64,000 bases of DNA from Streptococcus oralis (GTDB lineage: Bacteria > Bacillota > Bacilli > Lactobacillales > Streptococcaceae), in the NCBI RefSeq assembly GCF_002386345.1, contig NZ_CP023507.1, forward strand, positions 682,001 to 746,000, written 5' to 3'. The notes beneath the pieces were generated by a model. It made no database searches and was not told where the DNA came from. It was given only the letters and a program-made list of their open reading frames with translations. The first letter of the stretch is position 1. Every line of letters begins with the position of its first letter. This document shows, piece after piece, positions 45,114 through 55,646 of the stretch. Made by a program: the position numbers and the translations under genes.

Positions 45114-45704
45114 ATGAGTAAAATGTATTATGCAGAAAATCCTGACGCTGCTCACGACATTCATGAGTTGAGAGTGGAGTTGTTGGGAGAAAACATGACC
45201 TTTTTGACGGATGCGGGTGTTTTTAGCAAGAAAATGGTTGACTTTGGGAGTCAGCTTTTGCTCAAGTGCCTAGAGGTCAATGAAGGAGAGACGGTCCTTG
45301 ATGTGGGTTGTGGTTATGGGCCATTGGGTTTGTCATTGGCCAAGGCTTATGGAGTTCAAGCAACCATGGTTGATATCAATAATCGTGCCTTGAACCTAGC
45401 GCGACAAAATGCTGAACGAAATAAAGTAGAAGTAGCAATTTTCCAATCCAATATCTATGAACAAGTTGAAGGGAAATTTGACCATGTTATTTCCAATCCG
45501 CCGATTCGAGCGGGCAAACAGGTTGTTCATGAGATTATCGAAAAGAGCAGAGATTTCTTGAAAGACGGAGGAGATTTAACCATCGTCATTCAGAAAAAAC
45601 AAGGAGCTCCAAGTGCTAGAAATAAGATGGAAGACGTTTTTGGAAATTGTGAAATCGTAAAGAAAGATAAGGGATATTATATCCTTAGAAGTGTGAAAGA
45701 ATGA
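45114..45704 (+). CDS. Class I methyltransferase (RsmC/MTS-like)
   Basis: The 196-aa protein is of the methyltransferase-small (RsmC-like) group. The AdoMet loop is VLDVGCGYGPLGLSLA (about 62-77), followed by MVDINNRALNLARQNAERN and the catalytic NPP motif as VISNPPIRAGKQ (about 124-135), typical of enzymes that methylate exocyclic amines of guanine in rRNA. It starts 6 nt after the -10 box without an RBS, so the mRNA is probably leaderless. Its last bases overlap pdp, so it opens the nucleoside operon. Confidence 0.85.
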   Translation: MSKMYYAENPDAAHDIHELRVELLGENMTFLTDAGVFSKKMVDFGSQLLLKCLEVNEGETVLDVGCGYGPLGLSLAKAYGVQATMVDINNRALNLARQNAERNKVEVAIFQSNIYEQVEGKFDHVISNPPIRAGKQVVHEIIEKSRDFLKDGGDLTIVIQKKQGAPSARNKMEDVFGNCEIVKKDKGYYILRSVKE

Positions 45705-46978
45705 GAGCAGTTGATTTAATTCAAAAGAAACGAGATGGTCAAGAACTGACTGCAGCTGAAATCAAGTGGCTAGTAGAAGGCTATGTGGCAGGAACTGTTC
45801 CAGACTATCAAATGTCTGCTTTTGCTATGGCTGTTTATTTTAAAGGAATGACCACACGTGAAATTTCTGACCTGACGATGAATATGGTTAAAACAGGTCA
45901 GGAGTTTGATTTGTCAGCTATTGAGGGGGTTAAAGTTGACAAGCATTCGACTGGTGGAGTAGGTGATAAGGTGACCTTGATTCTGGCTCCCCTTGTTGCG
46001 AGTTTCGGTGTGCCCGTTGCTAAAATGAGTGGTCGTGGCCTCGGTCATACTGGTGGGACAATTGATAAATTGGAGTCCATTAAGGGCTATCAAGTTGAGC
46101 GAAGTCAAGAAAATTTCATTCGTCAGGTACAGGATATTGGTGTATCTGTCATTGGGCAGTCCGATCAGCTGGTTAAAGCAGACAAACTTCTCTATGCCCT
46201 CCGTGATGTGACAGCAACTGTCGACACGATTCCTTTGATTGCTAGTTCTGTTATGAGCAAGAAAATTGCTGCAGGTGCGGATGCCATTTTGCTAGACGTA
46301 ACGGTCGGTGAGGGTGCCTTCATGAAGACGGTTGGTGAGGCGCGCGAATTGGCTCAAACCATGGTGGATCTTGGTAAGGCTGTTGGTCGAAAAACAGTAG
46401 CAGTCATTACCGATATGAGTCAGCCCTTGGGAAGAGCCATTGGCAATCGTCTTGAAATCCTTGAGGCAATCGAGATTCTCCAAGGAAAAGGCCGAGAAGA
46501 TATTAGTCACTTTATCTGCGAGCTAGCTCAGATTATGCTTGGCTTGGCTGATGTTGAGAAAACGATCAAGGAAATCCGTCAACACCTGGAAAATGGCCAA
46601 GCACTGGCTAAGTTTGAAGAAATGGTAGCAGCACAAGGCGGCGATTTAGAAGATCTCTATCGCCCAGTCAAAGTTGCCCATGTGCTGGAAATTCCAGCTC
46701 AAGAAACGGGTGTTATTTCAGCCCTTCCAGCTATGGAATTTGGGCTCTATGCCATGAGACTAGGAGCTGGTCGTGCAGTCAAGTCTGATGACTTGGACTA
46801 TGAAACAGGGATTGTTTTTGAAAAGAAAGTTGGAGACTCCGTTCAAAAAGGAGAAATTGTTGCAAAAGTTTATACAAATGGAAAAATTTCTTCTGAACTA
46901 GTTACAGAATTTCAAAAATATGTTAAAATAAATGATGGAGTGCAAAGTTTACGAGAAATTATAGAAATTATCTCATAA
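45701..46978 (+). CDS. pdp: Pyrimidine-nucleoside phosphorylase
   Basis: The 425-aa protein has the thymidine/pyrimidine phosphorylase signature [18 protein letters not shown] near residues 111-128 and [13 protein letters not shown] for phosphate binding. It splits uridine, thymidine or deoxyuridine into base and (deoxy)ribose-1-phosphate. The C-terminal domain closes on the active site. It overlaps the methyltransferase stop by 4 bp and feeds deoC and sugar catabolism. Confidence 0.93.
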   Translation: MRAVDLIQKKRDGQELTAAEIKWLVEGYVAGTVPDYQMSAFAMAVYFKGMTTREISDLTMNMVKTGQEFDLSAIEGVKVDKHSTGGVGDKVTLILAPLVASFGVPVAKMSGRGLGHTGGTIDKLESIKGYQVERSQENFIRQVQDIGVSVIGQSDQLVKADKLLYALRDVTATVDTIPLIASSVMSKKIAAGADAILLDVTVGEGAFMKTVGEARELAQTMVDLGKAVGRKTVAVITDMSQPLGRAIGNRLEILEAIEILQGKGREDISHFICELAQIMLGLADVEKTIKEIRQHLENGQALAKFEEMVAAQGGDLEDLYRPVKVAHVLEIPAQETGVISALPAMEFGLYAMRLGAGRAVKSDDLDYETGIVFEKKVGDSVQKGEIVAKVYTNGKISSELVTEFQKYVKINDGVQSLREIIEIIS

Positions 46979-46997
46979 AACCAGGGAGAATCCGAAT

Positions 46998-47660
46998 ATG
47001 AAGTTAAATAAATATATTGATCATACGCTTTTAAAGCAAGATGCAAGTCAAGAACAAATTGATCGTTTGCTATCTGAAGCGCGTGAGTATGACTTTGCCA
47101 GCGTTTGTGTCAATCCCACATGGGTTAAACATGCGAAAACAGGGCTTGAAGGCTCAGATGTAAAAGTTTGTACAGTAGTAGGTTTTCCTTTGGGAGCAAC
47201 AACTTCAGCTGTGAAAGCTTTTGAAACAAAAGAAGCTGTCCAAAATGGTGCAGATGAGATTGATATGGTTATCAATGTTGGTGCCCTCAAATCAGGCAAT
47301 CTGGATTTGGTTGAATCGGACATCCGTGCTGTCGTAGAAGCAAGTGGTGACAAGTTGGTGAAAGTCATTATTGAAGCTTGCTTGTTGACAGACGATGAAA
47401 AGGTTGTGGCCTGCCAATTATCCCAGAAAGCAGGCGCAGACTATGTCAAAACATCAACTGGATTTTCAACTGGTGGTGCCACTATAGAGGATGTTCAGTT
47501 GATGCGTAAAACAGTCGGGCCAGATATGGGAGTTAAGGCAGCTGGTGGAGCCCGTTCGTATGCTGATGCTGTCGCTTTTGTGGAAGCAGGTGCTACCCGT
47601 ATCGGAACATCAGCTGGCGTTGCGATTTTAAAAGGAGAATTGGCTGATGGCGACTACTGA
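46998..47660 (+). CDS. deoC: Deoxyribose-phosphate aldolase
   Basis: The 220-aa TIM-barrel class I aldolase cleaves 2-deoxyribose-5-phosphate into acetaldehyde and glyceraldehyde-3-phosphate. Marks are [46 protein letters not shown] and the Schiff-base lysine in [10 protein letters not shown] (about Lys152). GGGAG precedes ATG. It overlaps cdd by 14 bp. Confidence 0.96.
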   Translation: MKLNKYIDHTLLKQDASQEQIDRLLSEAREYDFASVCVNPTWVKHAKTGLEGSDVKVCTVVGFPLGATTSAVKAFETKEAVQNGADEIDMVINVGALKSGNLDLVESDIRAVVEASGDKLVKVIIEACLLTDDEKVVACQLSQKAGADYVKTSTGFSTGGATIEDVQLMRKTVGPDMGVKAAGGARSYADAVAFVEAGATRIGTSAGVAILKGELADGDY

Positions 47661-48036
47661 GTTGATTGAACTAGCCATTGAAACCAGTAAACAAGCCTAT
47701 GTACCCTATTCTCATTTTCCTATTGGAGCTGTTTTAGTAGCCAAGGATGGTAGTATTTATACGGGTGTAAACATCGAGAATGCTAGTTATCCCTTGACTA
47801 ATTGTGGAGAACGTACTGCTATTTTTAAAGCAGTTTCGGAGGGGCAACGGGAGTTTTCAGAATTGATTGTCTACGGACAAACTGAAAAACCCATCTCACC
47901 ATGTGGTGCTTGCCGCCAGGTCATGGTTGAATTTTTTGAACAAGATCTAAAAGTGACTTTAGTCGCTAAAGATAAATCGACGGTCGAGATGACGGTCGGG
48001 GAGTTACTTCCATACTCATTTACAGACTTAAACTAG
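47647..48036 (+). CDS. cdd: Cytidine deaminase
   Basis: The 129-aa enzyme turns cytidine and deoxycytidine into uridine forms, feeding Pdp. The zinc site is NCGERTAIF (Cys and catalytic Glu) plus [17 protein letters not shown] and [10 protein letters not shown] are the substrate loop. Length is that of the tetrameric form. It begins within the deoC 3' end. Confidence 0.96.
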   Translation: MATTELIELAIETSKQAYVPYSHFPIGAVLVAKDGSIYTGVNIENASYPLTNCGERTAIFKAVSEGQREFSELIVYGQTEKPISPCGACRQVMVEFFEQDLKVTLVAKDKSTVEMTVGELLPYSFTDLN

Positions 48037-48125
48037 TCTGAGTCACTCTCTGAGTGATGCGGTCCTTGTGGCCAACCAATCCATACTTGCAACATCGTTG
48101 CACATCTTATTTAGGAGGTTCAGTA

Positions 48126-49181
48126 ATGAACAAGAAACAATGGCTAGGCCTTGGTCTAGTTGCAGTAGCAGCAGTTGGACTTGCTGCATGTGGTAACCGC
48201 TCTTCTCGTAACGCAACTTCATCTTCATCAGAAATGAAGACCAAAGCAGCAATCGTAACAGATACTGGTGGTGTTGATGATAAATCATTTAACCAATCAG
48301 CTTGGGAAGGTTTGCAAGACTGGGGTAAAGAACACAATCTTTCTAAAGATAAAGGTTACACTTACTTCCAATCAACAAGCGAAGCAGACTATGCTAACAA
48401 CTTGCAACAAGCGGCTGGAAGTTACAACCTGATCTTCGGTGTTGGTTTTGCCCTTCACAATGCAGTTGAGGAAGCAGCAAAAGACCACTCTGACCTAAAC
48501 TATGTCTTGATTGATGATGTGATTGAAGGTCAAAAGAATGTTGCGAGCGTAAGATTTGCGGATAACGAAGCAGCTTACCTTGCTGGTGTTGCAGCAGCAA
48601 AAACTACAAAAACAAAACAAGTTGGTTTTGTAGGTGGTATCGAATCTGAAGTTATTTCACGTTTTGCAGCTGGATTCAAAGCTGGTGTTGAGTCAGTAGA
48701 CCCATCTATCAAAGTCCAAGTTGACTACGCTGGTTCATTTGGTGATGCTGCCAAAGGTAAAACAATTGCAGCAGCTCAATATGCTGCCGGTGCAGACGTT
48801 GTCTACCAAGCAGCTGGTGGTACAGGTGCTGGTGTCTTTGCTGAAGCAAAATCATTGAACGAAAACAAAAATGAAAACGAAAAAGTTTGGGTTATCGGTG
48901 TAGACCGTGACCAAGCAGCAGAAGGTAAATACACTTCTAAAGATAGTAAAGAATCTAACTTCGTTCTTGTATCTACATTGAAACAAGTTGGTACAACTGT
49001 AAAAGATATTGCCAACAAAACAGAAAAAGGTGAATTCCCTGGTGGACAAGTGATTGTTTACTCATTGAAAGATAAAGGGGTTGAGCTAGCAGTAACAAAC
49101 CTTTCAGAAGAAGGTAAAAAAGCTGTTGAAGATGCAAAAGCTAAAATCCTTGACGGAAGCGTAAAAGTTCCTGAAAAATAA
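48126..49181 (+). CDS. pnrA: Nucleoside-binding lipoprotein (BMP family)
   Basis: The 351-aa lipoprotein begins MNKKQWLGLGLVAVAAVGLAAC, a signal with lipobox LAAC. The BMP-family core has VTDTGGVDDKSFNQSAWEGL, DVVYQAAGGTGAGVF and VIGVDRDQ, which bind purine/pyrimidine nucleosides. The pneumococcal homologue is PnrA. ATG 48126 has AGGAGG upstream; the longer frame from 48054 is rejected. It delivers nucleosides to the ABC importer just downstream and is often the most abundant product of the operon. Confidence 0.93.
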   Translation: MNKKQWLGLGLVAVAAVGLAACGNRSSRNATSSSSEMKTKAAIVTDTGGVDDKSFNQSAWEGLQDWGKEHNLSKDKGYTYFQSTSEADYANNLQQAAGSYNLIFGVGFALHNAVEEAAKDHSDLNYVLIDDVIEGQKNVASVRFADNEAAYLAGVAAAKTTKTKQVGFVGGIESEVISRFAAGFKAGVESVDPSIKVQVDYAGSFGDAAKGKTIAAAQYAAGADVVYQAAGGTGAGVFAEAKSLNENKNENEKVWVIGVDRDQAAEGKYTSKDSKESNFVLVSTLKQVGTTVKDIANKTEKGEFPGGQVIVYSLKDKGVELAVTNLSEEGKKAVEDAKAKILDGSVKVPEK

Positions 49182-49200
49182 TGGATAAAAGTCATTTCTT

Positions 49201-49230
49201 AGGAAGCGGCCATCGGTCGCTTCTTTAAGA
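49201..49230 (+). terminator. Weak hairpin between binding protein and ATPase
   Basis: GAAGCGGCC and GGTCGCTTC with a short loop and CTTTA after it. It could partly stop transcription, giving more binding protein than transporter. Confidence 0.5.
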
Positions 49231-49317
49231 ATTGAGGCAATTTTTGTCTCAATAGAGCTTGTTAATGTGATTAGCAGGTTTTATTGAAATAAAATAAACC
49301 TCTGAAAGGAAGAGCAT

Positions 49318-50853
49318 ATGGCACACGAAAATGTCATTGAGATGCGGGATATTACCAAGGTGTTTGGTGAATTTGTAGCAAACGACAAAATCAACTTGCA
49401 ACTGCGAAAAGGTGAAATCCATGCACTTTTAGGAGAAAATGGAGCGGGTAAATCCACTCTGATGAATATGCTGGCAGGACTTCTTGAACCAACAAGTGGT
49501 GAAATTGTGGTGAATGGTCAGGTTGTAAAACTAGACTCACCATCTAAAGCCGCTGGTCTTGGAATTGGGATGGTTCACCAACATTTCATGTTGGTTGAAG
49601 CTTTTACAGTAGCTGAGAATATCATTTTAGGGAGTGAAATCACTAAAAATGGTGTTCTAGATATAGCTGGTGCTACTAAAGAAATCAAGGCTCTTTCTGA
49701 ACGTTATGGTTTGGCAGTAGATCCTGCTGCTAAGGTGGCGGATATTTCCGTTGGTGCCCAACAACGTGTAGAAATCTTGAAAACACTCTATCGTGGTGCT
49801 GATATCCTTATCTTTGACGAACCTACAGCCGTATTAACTCCTTCAGAGATCGATGAGTTGATGGCAATCATGAAAAACCTTGTCAAAGAAGGGAAGTCCA
49901 TCATTTTGATTACCCACAAGTTAGATGAGATTCGTGCAGTATCGAATCGAGTGACAGTTATCCGTCGTGGAAAATCTATCCAGACGGTTGAGATTGCAGG
50001 AGCAACCAATGCGGACTTGGCAGAAATGATGGTTGGACGCTCAGTCTCCTTTAAAACGGAAAAACAAGCACCACAACCCAAAGAAGTGGTCTTGTCTATC
50101 AAAGACTTGGTTGTCAATGAAAACCGCGGTGTACCAGCAGTGAAAAATCTATCCTTGGATGTTCGTGCTGGTGAAATTGTTGGTATTGCAGGTATTGATG
50201 GCAATGGTCAATCTGAACTCATTCAAGCCATTACTGGTCTTCGTAAGGTTGAGTCAGGTAGCGTTGAATTAAAAGGCAAATCAATCGTGGGGATGCATCC
50301 TCGACAAATTACTGAACTAAGCGTGGGCCACGTTCCAGAGGACCGTCACCGTGATGGCTTGATTTTGGAGATGATGATTTCTGAAAATATCGCTCTTCAA
50401 ACCTACTACAAAGAACCACTCAGCAAGAACGGTATTTTAAACTATGCCAATATCACTTCACATGCTAAGAAATTGATGGAAGAGTTTGACGTCCGTGCTG
50501 CCAGTGAATTTGTTCCAGCAGCAGCTCTTTCAGGAGGAAATCAACAAAAAGCGATTATCGCTCGTGAGATTGATCGTGATCCTGATCTCCTTATCGTCAG
50601 CCAGCCAACTCGTGGTTTGGATGTCGGTGCCATTGAATATATCCACAAACGTTTGATTGAAGAACGTGATAACGGGAAGGCTGTCCTTGTTGTCAGCTTT
50701 GAATTGGATGAGATTTTAAATGTCTCAGACCGAATTGCTGTTATTCACGATGGTAAGATTCAAGGTATTGTATCGCCAGAAACAACTAACAAACAAGAAC
50801 TTGGTGTCTTGATGGCAGGTGGAAACTTGGGAAAGGAGAAGAGTGATGTCTAA
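49318..50853 (+). CDS. Nucleoside ABC importer ATPase
   Basis: The 511-aa protein has two fused ABC domains, as in sugar and nucleoside importers of the RbsA/NupA type. The first has Walker A GENGAGKST (about 40-48) and DEPTAVLTPSE; the second has GIDGNGQSE and the signature LSGGNQQKAIIAREI. AAAGGAAG precedes ATG. With the two permeases it corresponds to BmpA-NupABC of L. lactis and the PnrA-linked system of pneumococcus. Confidence 0.92.
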   Translation: MAHENVIEMRDITKVFGEFVANDKINLQLRKGEIHALLGENGAGKSTLMNMLAGLLEPTSGEIVVNGQVVKLDSPSKAAGLGIGMVHQHFMLVEAFTVAENIILGSEITKNGVLDIAGATKEIKALSERYGLAVDPAAKVADISVGAQQRVEILKTLYRGADILIFDEPTAVLTPSEIDELMAIMKNLVKEGKSIILITHKLDEIRAVSNRVTVIRRGKSIQTVEIAGATNADLAEMMVGRSVSFKTEKQAPQPKEVVLSIKDLVVNENRGVPAVKNLSLDVRAGEIVGIAGIDGNGQSELIQAITGLRKVESGSVELKGKSIVGMHPRQITELSVGHVPEDRHRDGLILEMMISENIALQTYYKEPLSKNGILNYANITSHAKKLMEEFDVRAASEFVPAAALSGGNQQKAIIAREIDRDPDLLIVSQPTRGLDVGAIEYIHKRLIEERDNGKAVLVVSFELDEILNVSDRIAVIHDGKIQGIVSPETTNKQELGVLMAGGNLGKEKSDV

Positions 50854-51904
50854 AAAATTACAACAAATTTCGGTTCCCTTGATTTCCGTATTCTTAGGAA
50901 TCTTGCTCGGAGCCATTGTCATGTGGATCTTCGGATATGATGCTATCTGGGGTTATGAGGAGTTGTTCTATACAGCTTTTGGTAGCCTCCGTGGAATTGG
51001 AGAAATTTTCCGTGCCATGGGTCCTCTTGTCTTGATAGGTCTTGGTTTCGCAGTTGCCAGTCGAGCAGGTTTCTTTAACGTTGGGCTTCCTGGTCAAGCA
51101 CTTGCAGGCTGGATTCTCAGTGGTTGGTTTGCCTTATCAAATCCAGATATGCCACGTCTCGTTTTGATTCCATTAACAGTGATCATTGCTTTGATCGCAG
51201 GTGGAATTGTTGGTGCGATTCCAGGTATCCTCAGAGCCTATCTCGGTACATCAGAGGTTATCGTGACCATCATGATGAACTACATTGTATTGTATGTGGG
51301 AAATGCCTTTATTCATGCCTTTCCTAAAGATATTATGCAAAGTACAGATTCAACGATTCGTGTTAGTGCCAACGCTACATACCAGACACCATGGTTATCA
51401 GAGTTGACTGGAAATTCCCGTATGAATATCGGAATCTTCTTTGCAATCATTGCTGTAGCTGTGATTTGGTTCTTGCTAAAGAAAACGACTCTCGGTTTTG
51501 AAATTCGTGCAGTTGGTCTCAATCCCCATGCCTCAGAGTACGCTGGTATTTCAGCAAAACGTACAATCATTCTATCAATGATTATCTCTGGTGCTTTGGC
51601 TGGTCTTGGTGGAGCGGTCGAAGGTCTTGGAACTTTCCAAAACGTTTACGTTCAGGGATCATCATTAGCTATCGGATTTAACGGGATGGCAGTTAGTTTG
51701 CTTGCTGGAAATTCACCAATTGGAATTCTCTTTGCGGCCTTCTTATTTGGAGTTTTGCAAGTAGGAGCACCGGGTATGAACGCTGCGCAAGTTCCATCTG
51801 AGCTTGTCAGCATTGTAACAGCGTCTATTATCTTCTTTGTCAGCGTTCACTATATTATCGAACGCTTTGTCAAACCTAAAAAACAAGTTAAAGGAGGTAA
51901 GTAA
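50846..51904 (+). CDS. Nucleoside ABC importer permease 1
   Basis: The 352-aa protein has about ten hydrophobic segments and the BPD_transp_2 pattern: MGPLVLIGLGFAVASRAGFFNVGLPGQALAGW and EIRAVGLNPHASEYAGISAKR, the coupling loop. ATG 50846 lies inside the end of the ATPase gene with GGAG upstream; the longer frame from 50819 is rejected. It forms a heterodimeric channel with the next gene product. Confidence 0.9.
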   Translation: MSKKLQQISVPLISVFLGILLGAIVMWIFGYDAIWGYEELFYTAFGSLRGIGEIFRAMGPLVLIGLGFAVASRAGFFNVGLPGQALAGWILSGWFALSNPDMPRLVLIPLTVIIALIAGGIVGAIPGILRAYLGTSEVIVTIMMNYIVLYVGNAFIHAFPKDIMQSTDSTIRVSANATYQTPWLSELTGNSRMNIGIFFAIIAVAVIWFLLKKTTLGFEIRAVGLNPHASEYAGISAKRTIILSMIISGALAGLGGAVEGLGTFQNVYVQGSSLAIGFNGMAVSLLAGNSPIGILFAAFLFGVLQVGAPGMNAAQVPSELVSIVTASIIFFVSVHYIIERFVKPKKQVKGGK

Positions 51905-51906
51905 GG

Positions 51907-52863
51907 ATGTCTATTACAACATTACTCACCCTCTTGGTCTCTTCTATGCTGATTTACTCAGCACCACTTATTTTTACGAGTATCGGAGGAGTCTTCTCTG
52001 AACGTGGTGGTGTCGTTAACGTCGGTCTTGAAGGAATTATGGTTATGGGAGCCTTTTCTGGGGTTGTCTTTAACCTTGAGTTTGCAGAACAACTTGGAAC
52101 AGCGACTCCTTGGATTTCCTTGTTAGTTGCTGGTATTGTGGGAGCTATTTTCTCTCTCATCCATGCAGTCGCTACAGTTCATTTCCGTGCGGACCATGTT
52201 GTCAGTGGTACAGTATTGAACTTGATGGCTCCTGCCCTAGCAGTTTTCTTGGTTAAAGTTCTTTATAACAAAGGACAAACGGATAACTTAAGCCAGACTT
52301 TTGGACGTTTTGATTTCCCAGTTTTGGCTGATATCCCTGTGATTGGAGATATCTTCTTCAAGTCAACCAGTCTACTAGGTTATATCGCGATTGCCTTCTC
52401 TTTCCTTGCTTGGTTTATTCTCTTTAAGACACGTTTTGGTCTTCGTCTTCGCTCTGTTGGTGAACACCCTCAAGCAGCGGATACCTTGGGGATCAATGTC
52501 TACAAGATGCGATATCTTGGGGTTGTTATTTCAGGTTTCCTTGGTGGAATTGGGGGAGCGATTTATGCTCAATCCATTTCAGTTAACTTCTCAGTGACAA
52601 CTATTGTCGGACCTGGATTTATCGCCCTTGCTGCGATGATCTTTGGTAAATGGAACCCAATTGGTGCTATGCTTTCTAGTCTTTTCTTTGGACTTTCACA
52701 AAGTTTGGCAGTTATCGGTTCTCAATTACCTTTCCTACAAGGAGTGCCAGCGGTTTACCTTCAAATCGCGCCTTATGTCTTGACTATCCTTGTCTTGGCA
52801 GCCTTCTTTGGAAAAGCAGTTGCACCTAAGGCAGACGGTATCAACTACATCAAGTCAAAATAA
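51907..52863 (+). CDS. Nucleoside ABC importer permease 2
   Basis: The 318-aa protein is the second BPD_transp_2 permease: GVFSERGGVVNVGLEGIMVMGAFSG and LRSVGEHPQAADTLGINVYKMR are the family marks. It begins 2 bp after permease 1, with an AGGAGG-like RBS inside the previous stop region. It is the last gene of the operon, and a terminator follows. Confidence 0.9.
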   Translation: MSITTLLTLLVSSMLIYSAPLIFTSIGGVFSERGGVVNVGLEGIMVMGAFSGVVFNLEFAEQLGTATPWISLLVAGIVGAIFSLIHAVATVHFRADHVVSGTVLNLMAPALAVFLVKVLYNKGQTDNLSQTFGRFDFPVLADIPVIGDIFFKSTSLLGYIAIAFSFLAWFILFKTRFGLRLRSVGEHPQAADTLGINVYKMRYLGVVISGFLGGIGGAIYAQSISVNFSVTTIVGPGFIALAAMIFGKWNPIGAMLSSLFFGLSQSLAVIGSQLPFLQGVPAVYLQIAPYVLTILVLAAFFGKAVAPKADGINYIKSK

Positions 52864-52868
52864 GCATA

Positions 52869-52908
52869 CAAAAAAACGTCAGTTTCAAACTGGCGTTTTA
52901 TTTTTTTG
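52869..52908. terminator. Terminator of the nucleoside operon
   Basis: AAAACGTCAGTTT and AACTGGCGTTTT form a long stem with one G-T pair, then ATTTTTTT. It overlaps the end of plsY on the other strand. Confidence 0.85.
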
Positions 52909-53539
52909 GATTTTGATGGGTTAGGTTCAACCCCCAAGGGACAAGATTTTCAGTTTTATTTTTGATACGTGTGATATTATCCTTGTGACGAATGATAATC
53001 AAGCTAGCAAGTGCTAGGATAATCAGAATGAAGAGGGGGTCATAGCTGCTCAGGATAAATCCAAATAGTGGAAATAGGAGAACTCCGATAACGGCTGCGA
53101 TAGAAGCGGTAACGCTAGACAGTGAAATCATACTACCTAGATAGAGGCTTCCAAAGAATACGATTGCTAGATAGAGACAGAAGGCAGGCGCAAATCCGAA
53201 AATCACTCCAGCACTGGTTGCGACAGCCTTACCACCTTTAAATCCTGCAAAGATAGGAAAGGTATGTCCAATTACGGCCAAAAGACCAAAGACGAGAGGT
53301 GATACACCTTGAAGGTGGAAAAGGATTGGAAGGAGAGTGGCCAAGGTTCCTTTAAAGAAGTCAATCACAAAGGTTGCCATACCCGCTTTCTTACCTAAAA
53401 TTCGAAAAGTATTGGTTGTTCCGGTGTTTCCAGAACCATGTTCACGCAGATTTGTTTGAAAGAAGATTTGTCCAATCCAAAGACCAGATGGAATCGAACC
53501 TAGCAGATAAGCTAAAATTAATAATACAAATGTCATCAT
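52898..53539 (-). CDS. plsY: Glycerol-3-phosphate acyltransferase PlsY
   Basis: The 213-aa membrane enzyme acylates glycerol-3-phosphate with acyl-phosphate, the first step of phospholipid synthesis. It has five to six helices and the loops [27 protein letters not shown] (phosphate-binding), [19 protein letters not shown] and [10 protein letters not shown]. The first ATG lies only 6 nt from the -10 box, with no proper RBS, so the mRNA may be leaderless. A TATACCAT/ATGGTATA dyad overlaps the -10. Confidence 0.95.
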   Translation of the reverse strand: MMTFVLLILAYLLGSIPSGLWIGQIFFQTNLREHGSGNTGTTNTFRILGKKAGMATFVIDFFKGTLATLLPILFHLQGVSPLVFGLLAVIGHTFPIFAGFKGGKAVATSAGVIFGFAPAFCLYLAIVFFGSLYLGSMISLSSVTASIAAVIGVLLFPLFGFILSSYDPLFILIILALASLIIIRHKDNITRIKNKTENLVPWGLNLTHQNPKK

Positions 53540-53545
53540 AGACCT

Positions 53546-53575
53546 ATTATACCATGAAATGGTATAGAAAGTCAG
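53546..53575 (-). promoter_or_regulatory. plsY promoter with overlapping dyad
   Basis: On the minus strand CTGACT (53575-53570), 18-bp spacer and TATAAT (53551-53546). The perfect dyad TATACCAT-N3-ATGGTATA (53548-53566) covers the -10 and spacer, so a bound protein would block the promoter. Confidence 0.6.
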
Positions 53576-53674
53576 AGAATATCCTGTGAAATTGTGACAG
53601 CTGAAAGGGAAAAGCTTTGCAAAATCGCTAGAAAACCTGTAAAATAGAAAAGATGAACAAATAGGAGGTTCCTT

Positions 53675-55618
53675 GTGTCAAAAAAGGAAATCAATATTAA
53701 TAACTACAATGATGACGCCATTCAGGTGCTAGAAGGGTTGGATGCGGTCCGTAAACGTCCGGGGATGTATATTGGATCGACTGACGGTGCTGGCCTCCAT
53801 CACCTAGTCTGGGAAATTGTGGATAATGCAGTCGATGAAGCCTTGTCTGGATTTGGTGACCGCATTGATGTGACCATCAATAAAGACGGAAGTTTAACCG
53901 TACAAGACCATGGTCGAGGGATGCCGACTGGGATGCACGCCATGGGAATTCCAACTGTTGAGGTTATCTTTACCATTCTCCACGCTGGAGGAAAATTCGG
54001 TCAGGGTGGCTACAAAACATCTGGTGGTCTTCACGGAGTCGGTTCTTCGGTTGTTAATGCACTCTCAAGTTGGTTGGAAGTTGAAATTACCCGTGACGGT
54101 ACAGTCTACAAGCAACGTTTTGAAAATGGCGGGAAACCCGTCACAACCTTGAAGAAAATTGGTACAGCACCCAAGTCTAAGACAGGTACCAAAGTCACTT
54201 TCATGCCTGACGCGACGATTTTTTCTACGACTGACTTCAAGTACAATACCATTTCAGAACGTCTCAATGAGTCAGCCTTTCTCTTAAAAAATGTTACCTT
54301 GTCTTTGACAGATAAGCGAACAGATGAAGCAATCGAATTCCATTATGAGAACGGGGTACAAGACTTTGTTTCTTACCTCAATGAAGACAAGGAAACCTTG
54401 ACGCCAGTCCTATATTTTGAAGGCGAAGACAATGGTTTCCAAGTGGAAGTTGCCCTCCAGTACAATGATGGATTTTCAGATAACATTCTATCATTTGTCA
54501 ATAACGTTCGTACCAAGGATGGTGGAACTCATGAGACAGGACTCAAGTCAGCCATTACCAAGGTCATGAATGACTACGCTCGTAAGACAGGGCTCCTCAA
54601 GGAAAAAGATAAAAATCTTGAAGGGTCAGATTACCGTGAAGGATTAGCGGCCGTTCTTTCTATCTTGGTTCCTGAAGAACACCTCCAGTTTGAGGGTCAG
54701 ACAAAGGACAAACTTGGAAGTCCTTTGGCTCGTCCGGTTGTGGATGGCATAGTATCTGATAAGTTGACTTTCTTCCTTATGGAAAATGGAGAACTGGCTT
54801 CCAATCTCATTCGCAAGGCTATCAAGGCGCGTGATGCTCGTGAGGCAGCTCGCAAAGCGCGTGATGAGAGCCGAAATGGTAAGAAAAACAAGAAAGATAA
54901 GGGCTTGTTATCTGGAAAATTGACTCCAGCCCAGTCTAAAAACCCTGCCAAGAATGAACTCTACCTAGTCGAGGGGGACTCTGCCGGTGGTTCTGCCAAG
55001 CAAGGTCGTGACCGTAAGTTCCAGGCTATCTTGCCCCTTCGTGGTAAGGTGATTAATACAGCCAAGGCCAAGATGGCAGATATTCTCAAAAATGAAGAAA
55101 TCAATACTATGATTTATACCATTGGTGCGGGCGTGGGAGCAGACTTCTCTATTGAAGATGCCAACTATGACAAGATTATTATCATGACCGATGCGGATAC
55201 CGACGGTGCCCACATCCAGACTCTTCTTTTAACATTCTTCTACCGTTACATGCGTCCGCTAGTTGAGGCAGGCCATGTCTATATCGCCCTTCCGCCTCTG
55301 TACAAGATGTCCAAAGGCAAAGGCAAGAAAGAAGAAGTGGCCTATGCTTGGACGGACGGAGAGCTAGAAGAACTCCGCAAGCAGTTCGGTAAAGGCGCTA
55401 CGCTCCAACGCTACAAAGGTCTTGGTGAGATGAATGCGGACCAACTCTGGGAGACGACTATGAATCCTGAAACCCGTACCCTCATCCGTGTCACCATCGA
55501 AGACCTAGCACGCGCTGAACGCCGTGTCAATGTCCTCATGGGAGATAAGGTTGAACCACGTCGTAAGTGGATTGAGGATAATGTTAAGTTTACGCTGGAA
55601 GAAGCGACAGTATTTTAA
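53675..55618 (+). CDS. parE: DNA topoisomerase IV subunit B
   Basis: The 647-aa protein has the GHKL ATPase domain ([37 protein letters not shown]), the transducer domain and the TOPRIM domain ([40 protein letters not shown] with the Mg aspartates), ending in [24 protein letters not shown]. With ParC it decatenates chromosomes. The start is GTG 53675 with AGGAGG. The distal 3' part is repeated downstream at 56177-56469. Confidence 0.97.
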   Translation: MSKKEININNYNDDAIQVLEGLDAVRKRPGMYIGSTDGAGLHHLVWEIVDNAVDEALSGFGDRIDVTINKDGSLTVQDHGRGMPTGMHAMGIPTVEVIFTILHAGGKFGQGGYKTSGGLHGVGSSVVNALSSWLEVEITRDGTVYKQRFENGGKPVTTLKKIGTAPKSKTGTKVTFMPDATIFSTTDFKYNTISERLNESAFLLKNVTLSLTDKRTDEAIEFHYENGVQDFVSYLNEDKETLTPVLYFEGEDNGFQVEVALQYNDGFSDNILSFVNNVRTKDGGTHETGLKSAITKVMNDYARKTGLLKEKDKNLEGSDYREGLAAVLSILVPEEHLQFEGQTKDKLGSPLARPVVDGIVSDKLTFFLMENGELASNLIRKAIKARDAREAARKARDESRNGKKNKKDKGLLSGKLTPAQSKNPAKNELYLVEGDSAGGSAKQGRDRKFQAILPLRGKVINTAKAKMADILKNEEINTMIYTIGAGVGADFSIEDANYDKIIIMTDADTDGAHIQTLLLTFFYRYMRPLVEAGHVYIALPPLYKMSKGKGKKEEVAYAWTDGELEELRKQFGKGATLQRYKGLGEMNADQLWETTMNPETRTLIRVTIEDLARAERRVNVLMGDKVEPRRKWIEDNVKFTLEEATVF

Positions 55619-55646
55619 TAAATTTTAGAATTACAAAGGAGTTATG

